A stretch of 64,000 nucleotides of DNA from Changchengzhania lutea (lineage in GTDB: Bacteria > Bacteroidota > Bacteroidia > Flavobacteriales > Flavobacteriaceae), in NCBI RefSeq assembly GCF_006974145.1, contig NZ_CP039456.1, positions 3,038,499 to 3,102,498 on the forward strand, given 5' to 3'. The notes beneath the pieces are model-generated. The model made no database searches. It had not been told where the DNA came from and was given only the letters and a program-made list of their open reading frames with translations. Below, in pieces: positions 27,732-36,294 of this stretch. The translations under genes were made by a program, and so were the position numbers. Position 1 is the first letter of the stretch. Each line of letters starts with the position of its first letter.

Positions 27732-28463
27732 CTATTTAAAAATCATCACGAGACGTTCAGACGTTTTGGTATTAAATGTATTCAACTTATAATCCCCGAA
27801 AACATCCAATAAATAGACGCCAGCCTGTTCAAAAAGCGCTTCAAAATCAGCTAAAGTAAAGGCTCTGACACGCTCCTGAAATTCATAATCTTCACCAACT
27901 GCCGTAAATTTAATATCCTTTACAATATAGCCATCTTCAACATAGCGCTTTAAGTAAAAATCGACACCATCAACTGTTTTCACCTCTTCGGGCACCAAAT
28001 TATCAATGACAAACTCACTGTTCATAAAATCGATCACCCCAAAACCCACATCGTTCAGTTCCTCTTTTATCGCCTTAATAGTCTTTAAATTATCTTCTTC
28101 ATGTTCAAAATAGCCAAAACTGGTAAACAGATTAAATACGGCATCAAAAGTTTTTCCGTAAGGATCACACATATTATGCACATCAAAATGCAAGGAATGA
28201 TTTTCAAACTGCTTAGCATATTCAATGCTGTTCTCACTTAAATCCACACCAGTAACATGATACCCCATTTTATTGAGATAGACCGCATGTCGGCCTTTAC
28301 CGCAAGCCAAATCTAAAATAGTGCCTTGCTCAGGAATATTTAAATAATTTGTGAGGGCATCCATAAAAGCATGCGCCTCACGATCATCCCTATCCTTATA
28401 TAAAATGTGGTAAAACGGCGTATCAAACCAAGACGTAAACCATTTCGTGTTATTTGTACTCAT
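27732..28463 (-). CDS. Class I SAM-dependent methyltransferase
   Basis: The 243-residue protein has a clear SAM-binding motif I, LDLACGKGRHAVYL (about 49-62), followed by the acidic motif VTGVDLSENSI. It belongs to the small-molecule methyltransferase group that shares the GxGxG Rossmann fold. No specificity domain is visible. Its start lies beside a repeat-like spacer (28507-28690). Confidence 0.85.
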   Translation of the reverse strand: MSTNNTKWFTSWFDTPFYHILYKDRDDREAHAFMDALTNYLNIPEQGTILDLACGKGRHAVYLNKMGYHVTGVDLSENSIEYAKQFENHSLHFDVHNMCDPYGKTFDAVFNLFTSFGYFEHEEDNLKTIKAIKEELNDVGFGVIDFMNSEFVIDNLVPEEVKTVDGVDFYLKRYVEDGYIVKDIKFTAVGEDYEFQERVRAFTLADFEALFEQAGVYLLDVFGDYKLNTFNTKTSERLVMIFK

Positions 28464-28506
28464 ATACAGGTCCTACAAAAGCAGGAATCTTTTTTAATTA
28501 TTTTGG

Positions 28507-28690
28507 GGTTCCCACGCTCTGGCGTGGTCAGGCTTTCCGCTATATCTTTTTAAAAAGTCTCGTTTTTATAATGACGAGAACGGAAACGACGCTAATTGTT
28601 TTATTCATTAGCACATGGCTTCGGCAAAAAAATGGCCTCACCATAACGTTTCAATATTTTTAAAAAGGATGCCGCATCAATCCTTAACCC
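28507..28690. repeat. Degenerate dispersed repeat with several hairpins
   Basis: The stretch opens with a CCACGC-TCTG-GCGTGG hairpin, then GGCTTTCCGCTATATCTTTTT; a related half, TTTTTAAAAAGGATGCCGC, appears near 28657-28675. GCTAATTG...CATTAGC lies between them. From memory this resembles a repeat common in Flavobacteriaceae intergenic regions. It fills most of the 294-base gap between divergent genes, and nothing codes within it. Confidence 0.45.
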
Positions 28691-28729
28691 ATTATCTGCA
28701 ATTGCTAGTTAATTAAAGCAAAATTACGT

Positions 28730-28737
28730 TATTTTTG
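28730..28737 (+). promoter_or_regulatory. Possible -7 promoter element for the THUMP methyltransferase gene
   Basis: TATTTTTG fits TAnnTTTG and lies 20 bases before the start codon. A TTG at 28702-28704 is 25 bases away, longer than usual, so only the -7 half is offered. Confidence 0.35.
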
Positions 28738-28757
28738 TATTGTATTTGATGTAAACA

Positions 28758-29915
28758 ATGGAAGAAAATTTTAACATGGTGGCCAAAACCTTATTTGGCT
28801 TTGAAGATTTATTAGAAAAGGAACTCACGCAACTTGGGGCACTATATGTAAAAAAAGGCGTGCGTAATGTATCTTTCTCGGGGGATAAGGGCTTTATGTA
28901 TAAGGCCAATTTAGCCTTAAGAACGGCCATTAAAATTTTAAAACCCATACATTCCTTTACCGTAAACAGCGAAAAAGATCTTTACGATAAAATCTATGCT
29001 ATGGATTGGAGTAAGTATATGAAATCCACGGGTTCATTAGCTATAGACGCCACCATACATTCCGAGTTATTTACACATTCCTTATACATTGCCCAAAAAA
29101 CAAAGGATGCCATTGTAGATAAATTTAGAGATACTACCGGAGAGCGTCCCAATGTGGATTTAAAATTTCCAGATTTAAAAATTAATGTACATATCGACAG
29201 GCGCAAGTGCACCATTTCCTTAGATTCATCAGGAGATTCGTTACATAAACGCGGGTATAAAACAGCGACTAATATTGCACCCATTAACGAAGTATTGGCT
29301 GCAGGTCTTATAATGCTATCGGGATGGGACGGACAAAGCGATTTTATGGATCCCATGTGCGGATCGGGCACCATGCTTATTGAAGCTGCGATGATTGCCT
29401 GTAACATTCCCCCAAACCTCATGCGAAAGGAATTTGCTTTCGAGCGTTGGGGAGATTGGGATGTCGATTTATTCGAAAAAATTGAAGAATCGCTGTTGAG
29501 CAAAACCAGGGATTTTCATCATAAAATCATTGGTTACGATAAAGCACCAAGTGCCGTGGCCAAGGCAAAAGAAAATGTAAAAAACGCCCAATTAGAAGAT
29601 TTTATTGAGGTTGGCCACGAAGATTTCTTTAAAACCCAAAAAGGAGGAGACGAAAAACTACACATGGTATTTAATCCGCCGTACGGCGAACGTTTAAATA
29701 TCGATATGGAAGCATTTTATGCTAACATTGGCGACACGCTTAAGCAAAACTACCCAGGCACCGATTCTTGGTTTATTACCTCTAACCTCGATGCACTTAA
29801 ACATGTGGGTTTACGCCCTTCTCGAAAGATACAACTTTACAATGCCAAACTAGAAGCACGTTTAGTAAAATATGTGATGTATGAAGGGAGTAAAAAAGGG
29901 AAGTATATGAAGTAG
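28758..29915 (+). CDS. THUMP-domain rRNA guanine-N2 methyltransferase (RlmL N-half type)
   Basis: The 385-residue protein has an N-terminal ferredoxin-like/THUMP region (about 1-160) and a Rossmann methyltransferase domain with MDPMCGSGTMLIEAAMIA (about 197-214) and the amino-methyltransferase motif NPPYGERL. It corresponds to the RlmL-type (m2G2445 of 23S rRNA) half found alone in many bacteria outside the enterics. Exact site specificity is inferred by family. It stands alone and ends before the repeat cluster at 29933. Confidence 0.88.
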   Translation: MEENFNMVAKTLFGFEDLLEKELTQLGALYVKKGVRNVSFSGDKGFMYKANLALRTAIKILKPIHSFTVNSEKDLYDKIYAMDWSKYMKSTGSLAIDATIHSELFTHSLYIAQKTKDAIVDKFRDTTGERPNVDLKFPDLKINVHIDRRKCTISLDSSGDSLHKRGYKTATNIAPINEVLAAGLIMLSGWDGQSDFMDPMCGSGTMLIEAAMIACNIPPNLMRKEFAFERWGDWDVDLFEKIEESLLSKTRDFHHKIIGYDKAPSAVAKAKENVKNAQLEDFIEVGHEDFFKTQKGGDEKLHMVFNPPYGERLNIDMEAFYANIGDTLKQNYPGTDSWFITSNLDALKHVGLRPSRKIQLYNAKLEARLVKYVMYEGSKKGKYMK

Positions 29916-29932
29916 TAAATTCTAACGAACGA

Positions 29933-30115
29933 ACGTCATTGCGAGGTACGAAGCAATCTCATGAATTGTAGCTTTATCGTTTAAAAGAAATATTGCATTG
30001 TTGTTTTAGATAACTATCGGCAGATTGCTTCGTCCTGCGTCCTCGCAATGACGGAAAGTTTTAACATCCAGTAAAAAATGAACAGATTGCCGCGTCGTAC
30101 CTCCTCTCAATGACG
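29933..30115. repeat. CGTCATTGCGAG-family repeat, locus 2 (one left arm, two right arms)
   Basis: The left arm is at 29933-29959 (ACGTCATTGCGAGGTACG...CAATCT). Right arms are at 30022-30053 (AGATTGCTTCG...GCAATGACG) and 30084-30115 (AGATTGCCGCG...CAATGACG). The second right arm ends two bases before the DUF6048 stop codon. The arms can pair in two alternative ways. The locus lies between convergent genes. Confidence 0.75.
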
Positions 30116-30117
30116 TA

Positions 30118-30849
30118 TTATTTCACCTTCTTATACAGCGGAATGCGATACGAAATAGTATAGCCGTAACCTACGCCAATACGGGTGCTGTCATAGGTTT
30201 TATTAAAACCAGGGATATAAACGTTCTCAAAATTAGTAGGCTCGGTTTCGCTTGCTAAGAATTTTAATTGAACATTTAAACCTAAATAGAGGTTGTTGAA
30301 TAATTCGGCTTTGATTCCTAAAATAAGTTCTGCCCACAGTGCCGTTAAACCCTTAAATTCCTGTAAATCGTTGGAGGTGAGTTGTGGCGCCCAATATTGG
30401 TTGGTGCTGTAAATACTATAACTGTTCAAGTTTTGACTAAAGGTACTGGCTCCAATACGAAAACCGCTATAAATCATGTTATCCATGTTTAACCAGTTTT
30501 GATACATATTGTAATCTATCCCAGCCTTAAAGTAGCTACCTTTACTGGTGATATCTAAATAATCAGTGATCGTGTTTTTTTCATCAAAACCGATTTCTCC
30601 AGCAAGGTATAGCTTGTTTCTTAAACGATAATCTGCCGCAATTTCAAATCCAGTGTAATCGTCATCAACAGAGGAACGAATTAATTTTCCAATATCACCG
30701 CCTATACGTAAACCGTATTTTTGTTTGATTTTGATAGAATCTATAGCCACATTTGTTTCACTGTTTTCTTGCGAATGCCCTAAGCCACAACAAAAAAGCA
30801 AGGCTATTAAGCTACTAGTGAGATATGGTAAAATGTGCTGCTGTTTCAT
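30118..30849 (-). CDS. DUF6048-like outer-membrane-type protein
   Basis: The 243-residue protein has a signal peptide (ending near GLGHSQ) and a beta-rich body with alternating hydrophobic residues and a terminal aromatic-rich strand (GYGYTISYRIPLYKKV), as in a small outer-membrane beta barrel. Its position beside a DUF6452-like gene and rlmD matches a conserved Flavobacteriaceae cluster I recall as DUF6048. Its start overlaps the upstream gene by 35 bases, so it is coupled to it. The function is unknown. Confidence 0.65.
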   Translation of the reverse strand: MKQQHILPYLTSSLIALLFCCGLGHSQENSETNVAIDSIKIKQKYGLRIGGDIGKLIRSSVDDDYTGFEIAADYRLRNKLYLAGEIGFDEKNTITDYLDITSKGSYFKAGIDYNMYQNWLNMDNMIYSGFRIGASTFSQNLNSYSIYSTNQYWAPQLTSNDLQEFKGLTALWAELILGIKAELFNNLYLGLNVQLKFLASETEPTNFENVYIPGFNKTYDSTRIGVGYGYTISYRIPLYKKVK

Positions 30850-31360
30850 CTTCTACAGATTGGTTGTCGGTTACAGGTTGTCTTGAAAGGATCCAATTAT
30901 CACCATCTTCTACAATAGTGAGGGTGACGTTTTTAAAAATGGTTTTATATCCACAGGCGCGTGATACATAGACTTCTTCGCGACTATAATTAATGGTAAT
31001 CCTATCTTGATTGCCATCAATAAAGTCATCGCTAGTATCATCGGGTGTGTCGTTATCATTTACAGAGGCTTCTTTTATTAGAATATATTCTGTGGTATTG
31101 ACGTCTGTTCTTAATGGGAGTATCAAATTGTTTGAGGACACAATGCCATATCCAGGTAAAAACTCGTCGTTATCTACCCCAATAATAAATAATCCAAAAA
31201 CGTTTTTTTTGCTTTCTGGATTATTTGCATCATACACATCAATAATTAATCTTGGCGTTGTTGGGGTTTCAGCTGGACATAAATCATCACGTTCGCAACT
31301 TATGGTTATTCCTACTATCAAAACGATACCGGGCAAAAGCAAGAATTTAAAATATTTCAT
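30815..31360 (-). CDS. DUF6452-like lipoprotein
   Basis: The 181-residue protein has a lipoprotein signal ending ITISCERDD (C22) and a beta-sandwich-like body with a disulfide-capable C-G pair near SRACGYKT. The cluster rlmD, then this gene, then the DUF6048-like gene is one I recall for DUF6452. The start codon is the right end of repeated leader copy B, so its translation may be governed by that element. The function is unknown; the location is presumably the periplasm or outer membrane. Confidence 0.65.
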   Translation of the reverse strand: MKYFKFLLLPGIVLIVGITISCERDDLCPAETPTTPRLIIDVYDANNPESKKNVFGLFIIGVDNDEFLPGYGIVSSNNLILPLRTDVNTTEYILIKEASVNDNDTPDDTSDDFIDGNQDRITINYSREEVYVSRACGYKTIFKNVTLTIVEDGDNWILSRQPVTDNQSVEDETAAHFTISH

Positions 31361-31453
31361 GTGTTTATATGTATTGTTTTTTATTGGTCACATGCGACAT
31401 CCATTTAATCATTTCACTTGGGTATCAAGTTTTAGTTATGCATGTTTCATGTT
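31358..31453 (-). repeat. Repeated leader element, copy B (start codon of DUF6452-like gene)
   Basis: On the minus strand this reads as copy A with two differences (CATGCAT in place of TATCCAT). It sits between the rlmD stop (31490) and the start codon at 31360. The left ATGAAA begins at 31450 and the right one at 31360, 90 bases apart as in copy A. CATGTG (31394-31389) can pair with CACATG (31363-31358). The internal 15-codon frame is unchanged. The outer stem has one mismatch in this copy. Confidence 0.85.
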
Positions 31454-31489
31454 ATGATATTAAAAGATTTCGGGTCCTTTTTACAATAA

Positions 31490-32902
31490 CTATCGTCTTT
31501 CCAAAAGTACAACATTTTCCACATGAAACGTTTGGGGAAACATATCTACTGCCTGTGTTTTTGTAACTTTGTACTGCGCATCCATTAAAGCCAAATCTCT
31601 AGCCTGTGTAGCACTGTTACAACTTACGTACACTACTTTTTTTGGAGCGATATTTAAAATTTGCTGTACCACATCTTTGTGCATCCCATCGCGTGGCGGA
31701 TCTGTTATCACCACATCGGGTTGCCCGTTGGTTTCAATAAATTCTACATTAAACACCTGTTTCATATCGCCCACAAAGAAATGAACGTTATTAATATTGT
31801 TTAATTGTGCATTTTCCTTGGCTGCTGTAATAGCATCAGGAACGGCTTCAACACCAACCACTTTTTTTGCGTTTTTTGCTACAAATTGTGCGATAGTACC
31901 TGTGCCTGTATATAGATCATAGACCAACTCATCACCTTTTAAATTTGCAAAATCCCGTGTAATTTTATACAGTTTGTAGGCTTGTGCCGAATTAGTTTGG
32001 TAAAAGGATTTCGCATTGATTTTGAATTTTAACCCTTCCATCTCTTCAAAAATATGGTCTTCTCCCTTATAGCAAATCACGTTTTGATCATAAATAGTGT
32101 CATTTGCTTTTCCATTAATCACATATTGTAATGATGTAATCTCTGGAAATGTCTCACCAATAAAATCCAATAGGAGCTTCCGTTTCTCTTCATCTTCTTT
32201 AAAGAATTGAAGCATTACCATAATATCCCCGGTACTGGATGTTCTTATCAACATGGTACGTAAAAAACCGGCTTGATTTCTGGTATTGAAAAATTCCAAG
32301 TTGTTTTCTACAGCAAATGTTTTTACGGAGTTTCGTATGGCGTTGGATGGATCTTCCTGCAACCAACATTTATCAATATCTAAAATTTTATCCCACATGC
32401 CCGGGATGTGAAATCCTAATGCATTTCTATCACCCAGATCGTCATCGGTTTGTATTTCTTCCAAAGTCAGCCAACGGCTATCACTAAAAGAAAATTCCAT
32501 CTTGTTTCTATAGAAATATTGATTCTCGCAACCCAAAATGGGGGTGATTTCGGGAAGTTCGATATGCCCAATTCGAGTTAAATTATTGGTGACTTCTTTT
32601 TGCTTGTAAAACAACTGATGCTCATAGGCCATGTGTTGCCACTTGCAACCACCACAGGTTCCAAAATGCTGACAAGCAGGTTCTGTTCGTTTGTCTGATA
32701 AGGTATGAAATACGGTAGCTTTTCCTTCAAAATAAGCTTTACGTTTCTTAAAGGTTTGCACGTCTACGACGTCGCCAGGTACGGCGTTTGATAGAAATAT
32801 GACTCTACCATCTGGTGCTTTTGCGATGGTTTTTCCTTTAGCTCCGGCATCGATAACCTCTACCTGCTCAAAAACTTGTTTTCTTGTTTTTTTTCTTGAC
32901 AT
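31490..32902 (-). CDS. rlmD: 23S rRNA (uracil-1939-C5)-methyltransferase RlmD
   Basis: I use the ATG at 32902 (470 residues, MSRKKTRKQVFEQ); a further ATG at 32938 adds 12 residues and is less likely. An N-terminal TRAM domain (about 10-65) is followed by an Fe-S cysteine cluster, C-x5-CGGCKW (about 77-86) with a later cysteine, and a C-terminal SAM domain with YDLYTGTGTIAQF and DPPRDGMHK. VYVSCNSAT carries the catalytic cysteine. It methylates U1939 of 23S rRNA by family assignment. It is the first gene of the run into DUF6452 and DUF6048. Confidence 0.92.
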   Translation of the reverse strand: MSRKKTRKQVFEQVEVIDAGAKGKTIAKAPDGRVIFLSNAVPGDVVDVQTFKKRKAYFEGKATVFHTLSDKRTEPACQHFGTCGGCKWQHMAYEHQLFYKQKEVTNNLTRIGHIELPEITPILGCENQYFYRNKMEFSFSDSRWLTLEEIQTDDDLGDRNALGFHIPGMWDKILDIDKCWLQEDPSNAIRNSVKTFAVENNLEFFNTRNQAGFLRTMLIRTSSTGDIMVMLQFFKEDEEKRKLLLDFIGETFPEITSLQYVINGKANDTIYDQNVICYKGEDHIFEEMEGLKFKINAKSFYQTNSAQAYKLYKITRDFANLKGDELVYDLYTGTGTIAQFVAKNAKKVVGVEAVPDAITAAKENAQLNNINNVHFFVGDMKQVFNVEFIETNGQPDVVITDPPRDGMHKDVVQQILNIAPKKVVYVSCNSATQARDLALMDAQYKVTKTQAVDMFPQTFHVENVVLLERR

Positions 32903-33057
32903 GCTGCAAAAATAATAATAGCCACAAATAAATATCATTTAATTTGCATTAACTTTAATGATATTTCCCCACAATCCATTAAAGTTGTAAAAAACCTTTA
33001 AAAAAGTGAACCTTTTAGCCTTTTTATAGTCTTCAATATATAAGTGCGAAAGTTTTT

Positions 33058-33600
33058 ATGAACGATAAACAGCAATTGATAGATAGACAACTGGTTTTAG
33101 ATTATCAATCTGGAAATAAACAAGCCTTAGTGACATTAGTGAGACGTTGGCATGCTGTTTTTTGTAAAAAGGCCTTTTGGATTCTAAAAGATGCTGATGT
33201 GGCAAAGGACATTGCACAAGACAGTTGGTCTATCATTATTAATAAAATAGACCATTTAAAGAACCCAAATAGTTTTGGTTTTTGGGCCTCACGAATTGTG
33301 TACAATAAATCTTTAGATGTTATTAATGCTGATAAAAGAATCCGTAACACTTATGACGATTACGGTTATGAACATGATTATATAGAAAATGAAACAGGGG
33401 ATTTTGAGAAGGCTTTAAAGAAACGACTTTATGCGGCGATAAGAGAGTTACCAGAGCACCAACAGACGGTGATTAGATTGTTTTACATAGAAGATTATTC
33501 TTTAAAAGAAATTAGTAAACTTTTAAATATATCGATAGGAACTACCAAATCCAGATTATTTCATGCTAGGGAAAAATTGAAATTAATAATAAAAAAATAA
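33058..33600 (+). CDS. RNA polymerase ECF sigma factor
   Basis: The 180-residue protein has sigma-70 region 2 (about 25-95, including DVAKDIAQDSW, the core-binding helix) and region 4 (about 120-175, with LPEHQQTVIRLFYIEDYSLK and the HTH ISKLLNISIGTTKSRLFHA). No region 3 is present, as expected for an ECF factor. The next gene encodes a membrane protein that may bind or restrain it. Copy C of the repeated leader begins 3 bases after its stop codon and separates the two genes. Confidence 0.92.
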   Translation: MNDKQQLIDRQLVLDYQSGNKQALVTLVRRWHAVFCKKAFWILKDADVAKDIAQDSWSIIINKIDHLKNPNSFGFWASRIVYNKSLDVINADKRIRNTYDDYGYEHDYIENETGDFEKALKKRLYAAIRELPEHQQTVIRLFYIEDYSLKEISKLLNISIGTTKSRLFHAREKLKLIIKK

Positions 33601-33603
33601 ACA

Positions 33604-33702
33604 AATGAAACATCCATAACTAAAACTTGATACCCAAGTGAAATGATTAAATGGATGTCGCATGTGACTAATAAAAAACAATAAATTAAATATAAACACA
33701 TG
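33604..33702 (+). repeat. Repeated leader element, copy C (start codon of membrane partner gene)
   Basis: This 99-bp copy differs from A by two substitutions and a 5-base insertion (AATTA in AATAAATTAAATAT) close to the start codon. Left ATGAAA is at 33605 and the right one at 33700. ACATCCAT and ATGGATGT pair perfectly here; CATGTG at 33661-33666 faces CACATG at 33697-33702. The inner frame is 13 codons and ends earlier (CAA TAA). It begins three bases after the sigma factor stop, i.e. in an operon gap. Confidence 0.85.
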
Positions 33703-34086
33703 AAAACGAATAACGAAGAGATTGACAGATTAATAAAAGAGACACTCACTGAGGAAGAAGGGAAATTTTACGATGCCCTAGAAGAACAAAATGTGCTGCA
33801 TATGGTTGGCGGATTATTTCAAGGCAAAAACAAGTGGATCATGTATTTAATGAATGTAATGACCTTGATTTTATTTGCGCTGTTTGTATATTGTATCATT
33901 CAGTTTTTTGATTCAGAACTTACTAATGATATGATAAAATGGGGGCTGGGAAGTATATTGTTTATGCTCGGAGTTAGTATGTTAAAAGTTTTTGCTTGGA
34001 TGCAAATGGACAAAAATGCTTTAATTAGAGAAATGAAGCGATTAGAATTACAGATATCTTCGCTATCTGGAAGAATGTCTGAATAA
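33700..34086 (+). CDS. Two-helix membrane protein downstream of ECF sigma factor (DUF6768-like)
   Basis: The 128-residue protein has an acidic cytosolic N-terminus (NEEIDRLIKETLTEEEGKFY, residues 4-23), two membrane helices (about 47-70 and 79-103) and a short cytosolic tail. This layout and its place directly behind an ECF sigma gene suggest a membrane partner or anti-sigma-like regulator, although it lacks a recognisable anti-sigma zinc motif (HxxxCxxC). I associate it with DUF6768 from memory only. Its start codon belongs to leader copy C. Confidence 0.65.
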   Translation: MKTNNEEIDRLIKETLTEEEGKFYDALEEQNVLHMVGGLFQGKNKWIMYLMNVMTLILFALFVYCIIQFFDSELTNDMIKWGLGSILFMLGVSMLKVFAWMQMDKNALIREMKRLELQISSLSGRMSE

Positions 34087-34120
34087 GTTTTTTATGCCAT
34101 TAAATATTTAGTAATTTGCG

Positions 34121-34221
34121 AGCCCTAAGGGGTGATTTCTCTCCCACGCTGAATTTTCGACACTTCGAAAGGATAAAGGTACAGTAGGAATGGTTATTTT
34201 ATCAATTTAAATTTAATTAAA
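34121..34221 (+). promoter_or_regulatory. Hairpin-rich leader of rocD
   Basis: The 5' region of the ornithine aminotransferase gene contains CCC-TAA-GGG (34123-34131) and a perfect TTTCGA-CACT-TCGAAA hairpin (about 34155-34170). A purine-rich tract with GGTACAGTAGGAA follows. The dense structure and G/C-richness contrast with neighbouring spacers and suggest a structured 5' UTR. I compared it by memory with common riboswitch cores (TPP, SAM-I, glycine, c-di-GMP, guanidine-I, fluoride) and found no match. Confidence 0.4.
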
Positions 34222-35505
34222 ATGGCTGTTTTAGACCAATTAACTTCGCAACAAGCGATAGATTTAGAAAACAAGTATGGTGCACACAATTACCATCCGC
34301 TTCCAGTAGTACTGAATAAAGGAGAAGGTGTGTATGTATGGGATGTAGAAGGTAAAAAATATTATGATTTTTTATCGGCTTATTCCGCAGTAAACCAAGG
34401 GCACTGTCACCCAAAAATTGTGAATGCCATGACAAATCAAGCGCAAACCTTAAGCTTAACGTCCCGAGCATTTTACAATGATATCTTAGGTAAATACGAG
34501 AAATTTGCCTGCGAATATTTTGGTTTTGACAAGTTACTACCTATGAATACAGGTGCTGAAGCTGTAGAAACAGCATTAAAACTTTGTAGAAAATGGGCTT
34601 ATGAAGTTAAGGGGATTTCAGAAAATGATGCCGAAATTATTGTTTGTGAAAATAATTTCCATGGACGAACCACAACTATTATTTCTTTTAGTAACGATCC
34701 TGTGGCACGTAAAAATTTCGGTCCCTACACGGATGGATTTATAAAAATAGAATACGATAATTTAGACGCTTTAGAAAACACTTTAAAAAGCAATCCAAAT
34801 GTTGCTGGGTTTTTAGTGGAGCCTGTCCAAGGAGAAGCGGGTGTTTATGTGCCTGCCGATGATTATTTAAATAGGGCAAAAGCATTATGTAAACAATATA
34901 ATGTGCTGTTTATTGCAGACGAGGTACAAACGGGAATCGCACGAACTGGACGTTTATTAGCCACTTGTGGCGATTGTAATTGTGAAAACAAAAATTGCTC
35001 AGGCACTCCAGATGTTAAACCAGATGTTTTAATATTAGGTAAAGCTTTAAGCGGTGGCGCATACCCTGTGAGTGCAGTATTGGCCAACGACAGCGTGATG
35101 CATGTTATCAAACCAGGAAATCACGGGAGTACGTTTGGCGGCAATCCTATTGCAGCAGCCGTTGCTATAGCAGCGCTTGAAGTGGTTAGAGACGAAAAAC
35201 TCGCAGAAAATGCATTTCAATTAGGAAACCTATTTAGAAGTGAGTTGAATAAATATATAGCCACCAGTAGTATCGTGAACTTGGTTCGTGGTAAAGGCTT
35301 GCTTAACGCGATTGTAATTAATGATAATGAAGATAGCGATACGGCGTGGAATATTTGTATGGCACTTAAAGATAATGGCTTATTGGCAAAACCAACACAT
35401 GGCAATATCATTCGTTTTGCACCACCATTGGTGATGACGGAAGATCAGTTATTAGATTGCGTTAGTATTATTACTAAAACACTGAAGCAATTTGAATTAA
35501 AATAA
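34222..35505 (+). CDS. rocD: Ornithine--oxo-acid aminotransferase
   Basis: The 427-residue PLP enzyme has the class III aminotransferase motifs: [12 protein letters not shown] (109-120), [13 protein letters not shown] (232-244) and the Schiff-base lysine K274 in LGKALSGG. It converts ornithine and 2-oxoglutarate to glutamate semialdehyde and glutamate. Between the cofactor aspartate and K274 lies a cysteine cluster, C249-x2-C252-x-C254-x4-C259, not found in classical enzymes and able in principle to bind a metal. A structured leader precedes the gene and a strong terminator follows it. Confidence 0.92.
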   Translation: MAVLDQLTSQQAIDLENKYGAHNYHPLPVVLNKGEGVYVWDVEGKKYYDFLSAYSAVNQGHCHPKIVNAMTNQAQTLSLTSRAFYNDILGKYEKFACEYFGFDKLLPMNTGAEAVETALKLCRKWAYEVKGISENDAEIIVCENNFHGRTTTIISFSNDPVARKNFGPYTDGFIKIEYDNLDALENTLKSNPNVAGFLVEPVQGEAGVYVPADDYLNRAKALCKQYNVLFIADEVQTGIARTGRLLATCGDCNCENKNCSGTPDVKPDVLILGKALSGGAYPVSAVLANDSVMHVIKPGNHGSTFGGNPIAAAVAIAALEVVRDEKLAENAFQLGNLFRSELNKYIATSSIVNLVRGKGLLNAIVINDNEDSDTAWNICMALKDNGLLAKPTHGNIIRFAPPLVMTEDQLLDCVSIITKTLKQFELK

Positions 35506-35552
35506 ATTCTTTATACTTGGTATAACTACCGATTAGAGAAAAACTGATATAT

Positions 35553-35580
35553 AAAAAGCGTCCAATTTGGACGCTTTTTT
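35553..35580. terminator. Bidirectional terminator between rocD and the CCC-motif gene
   Basis: AAAAAGCGTCC-AATT-GGACGCTTTTTT is a perfect stem with A- and T-runs on either side, so it can end transcription in both directions. It lies 48 bases past the rocD stop and 20 bases before the 3' end of the leftward gene. Confidence 0.85.
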
Positions 35581-35600
35581 ATTTCAGTATACTATTTATA

Positions 35601-35936
35601 TTAAGCTTGCTGATTTCTCTGAGCTTCTTCCATAGCTTCTCTTATGGGCTCCATCAATTCATCCCAGCCCACAGTCGAAATTCTATAGATGGCCAATATA
35701 AAATATAAAACATTTATGATTAGAATCACTAACGCTACTATTTTTGCCGTATTCATCGCCTTCATACTATTGGGGTCATAATTTTCGGGGTTCAGTTTAG
35801 CTTCATTTAATTTGGTATGTGCTATGTAATAGGCAATACCTGCTAAGATAAATCCTAAACCGCCTAAGCAACAGCATAGTAGACCAGTAATAGCCAAAAT
35901 GTAAACAATGGTTGGATTGAGTTTTTGTGTTTCCAT
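35601..35936 (-). CDS. CCC-motif membrane protein
   Basis: The 111-residue protein has two membrane segments (about 9-38 and 66-90). The first contains three adjacent cysteines (C21-C23, ITGLLCCCLGGLGF), the hallmark of the small Bacteroidota family called CCC motif membrane protein. A polar, glutamine-rich tail follows. It follows the DUF2752 gene by 9 bases; the two are probably co-transcribed. No function is known. Confidence 0.8.
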   Translation of the reverse strand: METQKLNPTIVYILAITGLLCCCLGGLGFILAGIAYYIAHTKLNEAKLNPENYDPNSMKAMNTAKIVALVILIINVLYFILAIYRISTVGWDELMEPIREAMEEAQRNQQA

Positions 35937-35945
35937 GTGAATTTT

Positions 35946-36251
35946 TTAATAGGTTAATTTAATAATATAGCTAATGATTATAATGAGCACAGACGAAATT
36001 GCCAGTATTCTAATGACTTTATTTGAATTTTTAAATTTAAAGAAAAAATTCAAGCCCAAATAAATAAATAAAAAAATTAAAGGATAGATGGCAGGATACC
36101 TGTAAAATGCGCCTATTAAATCACCTTGAAATAATAAGGATACCGCACGTTGTAAACCGCAGCCCAAACACTCAACACCAAATAGTTGTTTGTTGATGCA
36201 GGGCAACATATAATCATCTATGACTTGCAAAGGTGTGGTATTTTGTTCCAA
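35946..36251 (-). CDS. DUF2752 domain membrane protein
   Basis: The 101-residue protein shows the DUF2752 hallmark LPCINKQLFGVECLGCGLQR (17-36), with C28-L-G-C31-G and an arginine, followed by membrane helices. Family members are small inner-membrane proteins of unknown role, often beside TM2 or CCC-motif proteins, as here. It is transcribed leftward into the CCC-motif gene. Confidence 0.85.
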   Translation of the reverse strand: MEQNTTPLQVIDDYMLPCINKQLFGVECLGCGLQRAVSLLFQGDLIGAFYRYPAIYPLIFLFIYLGLNFFFKFKNSNKVIRILAISSVLIIIISYIIKLTY

Positions 36252-36294
36252 ACAAATTTAGAAAATATTATAGGATAAAACTTAAAAGCCATAT

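Noticed and set aside
28994-29503. 169-codon minus-strand frame inside the THUMP methyltransferase gene
   Set aside because: It lies wholly within a clear conserved gene on the other strand and its peptide lacks protein-like pattern; it is a shadow frame.
34121-34221. rocD leader as a TPP, SAM, glycine or guanidine riboswitch
   Set aside because: None of the core motifs of those classes that I remember is present, so only an unassigned structured leader is reported.
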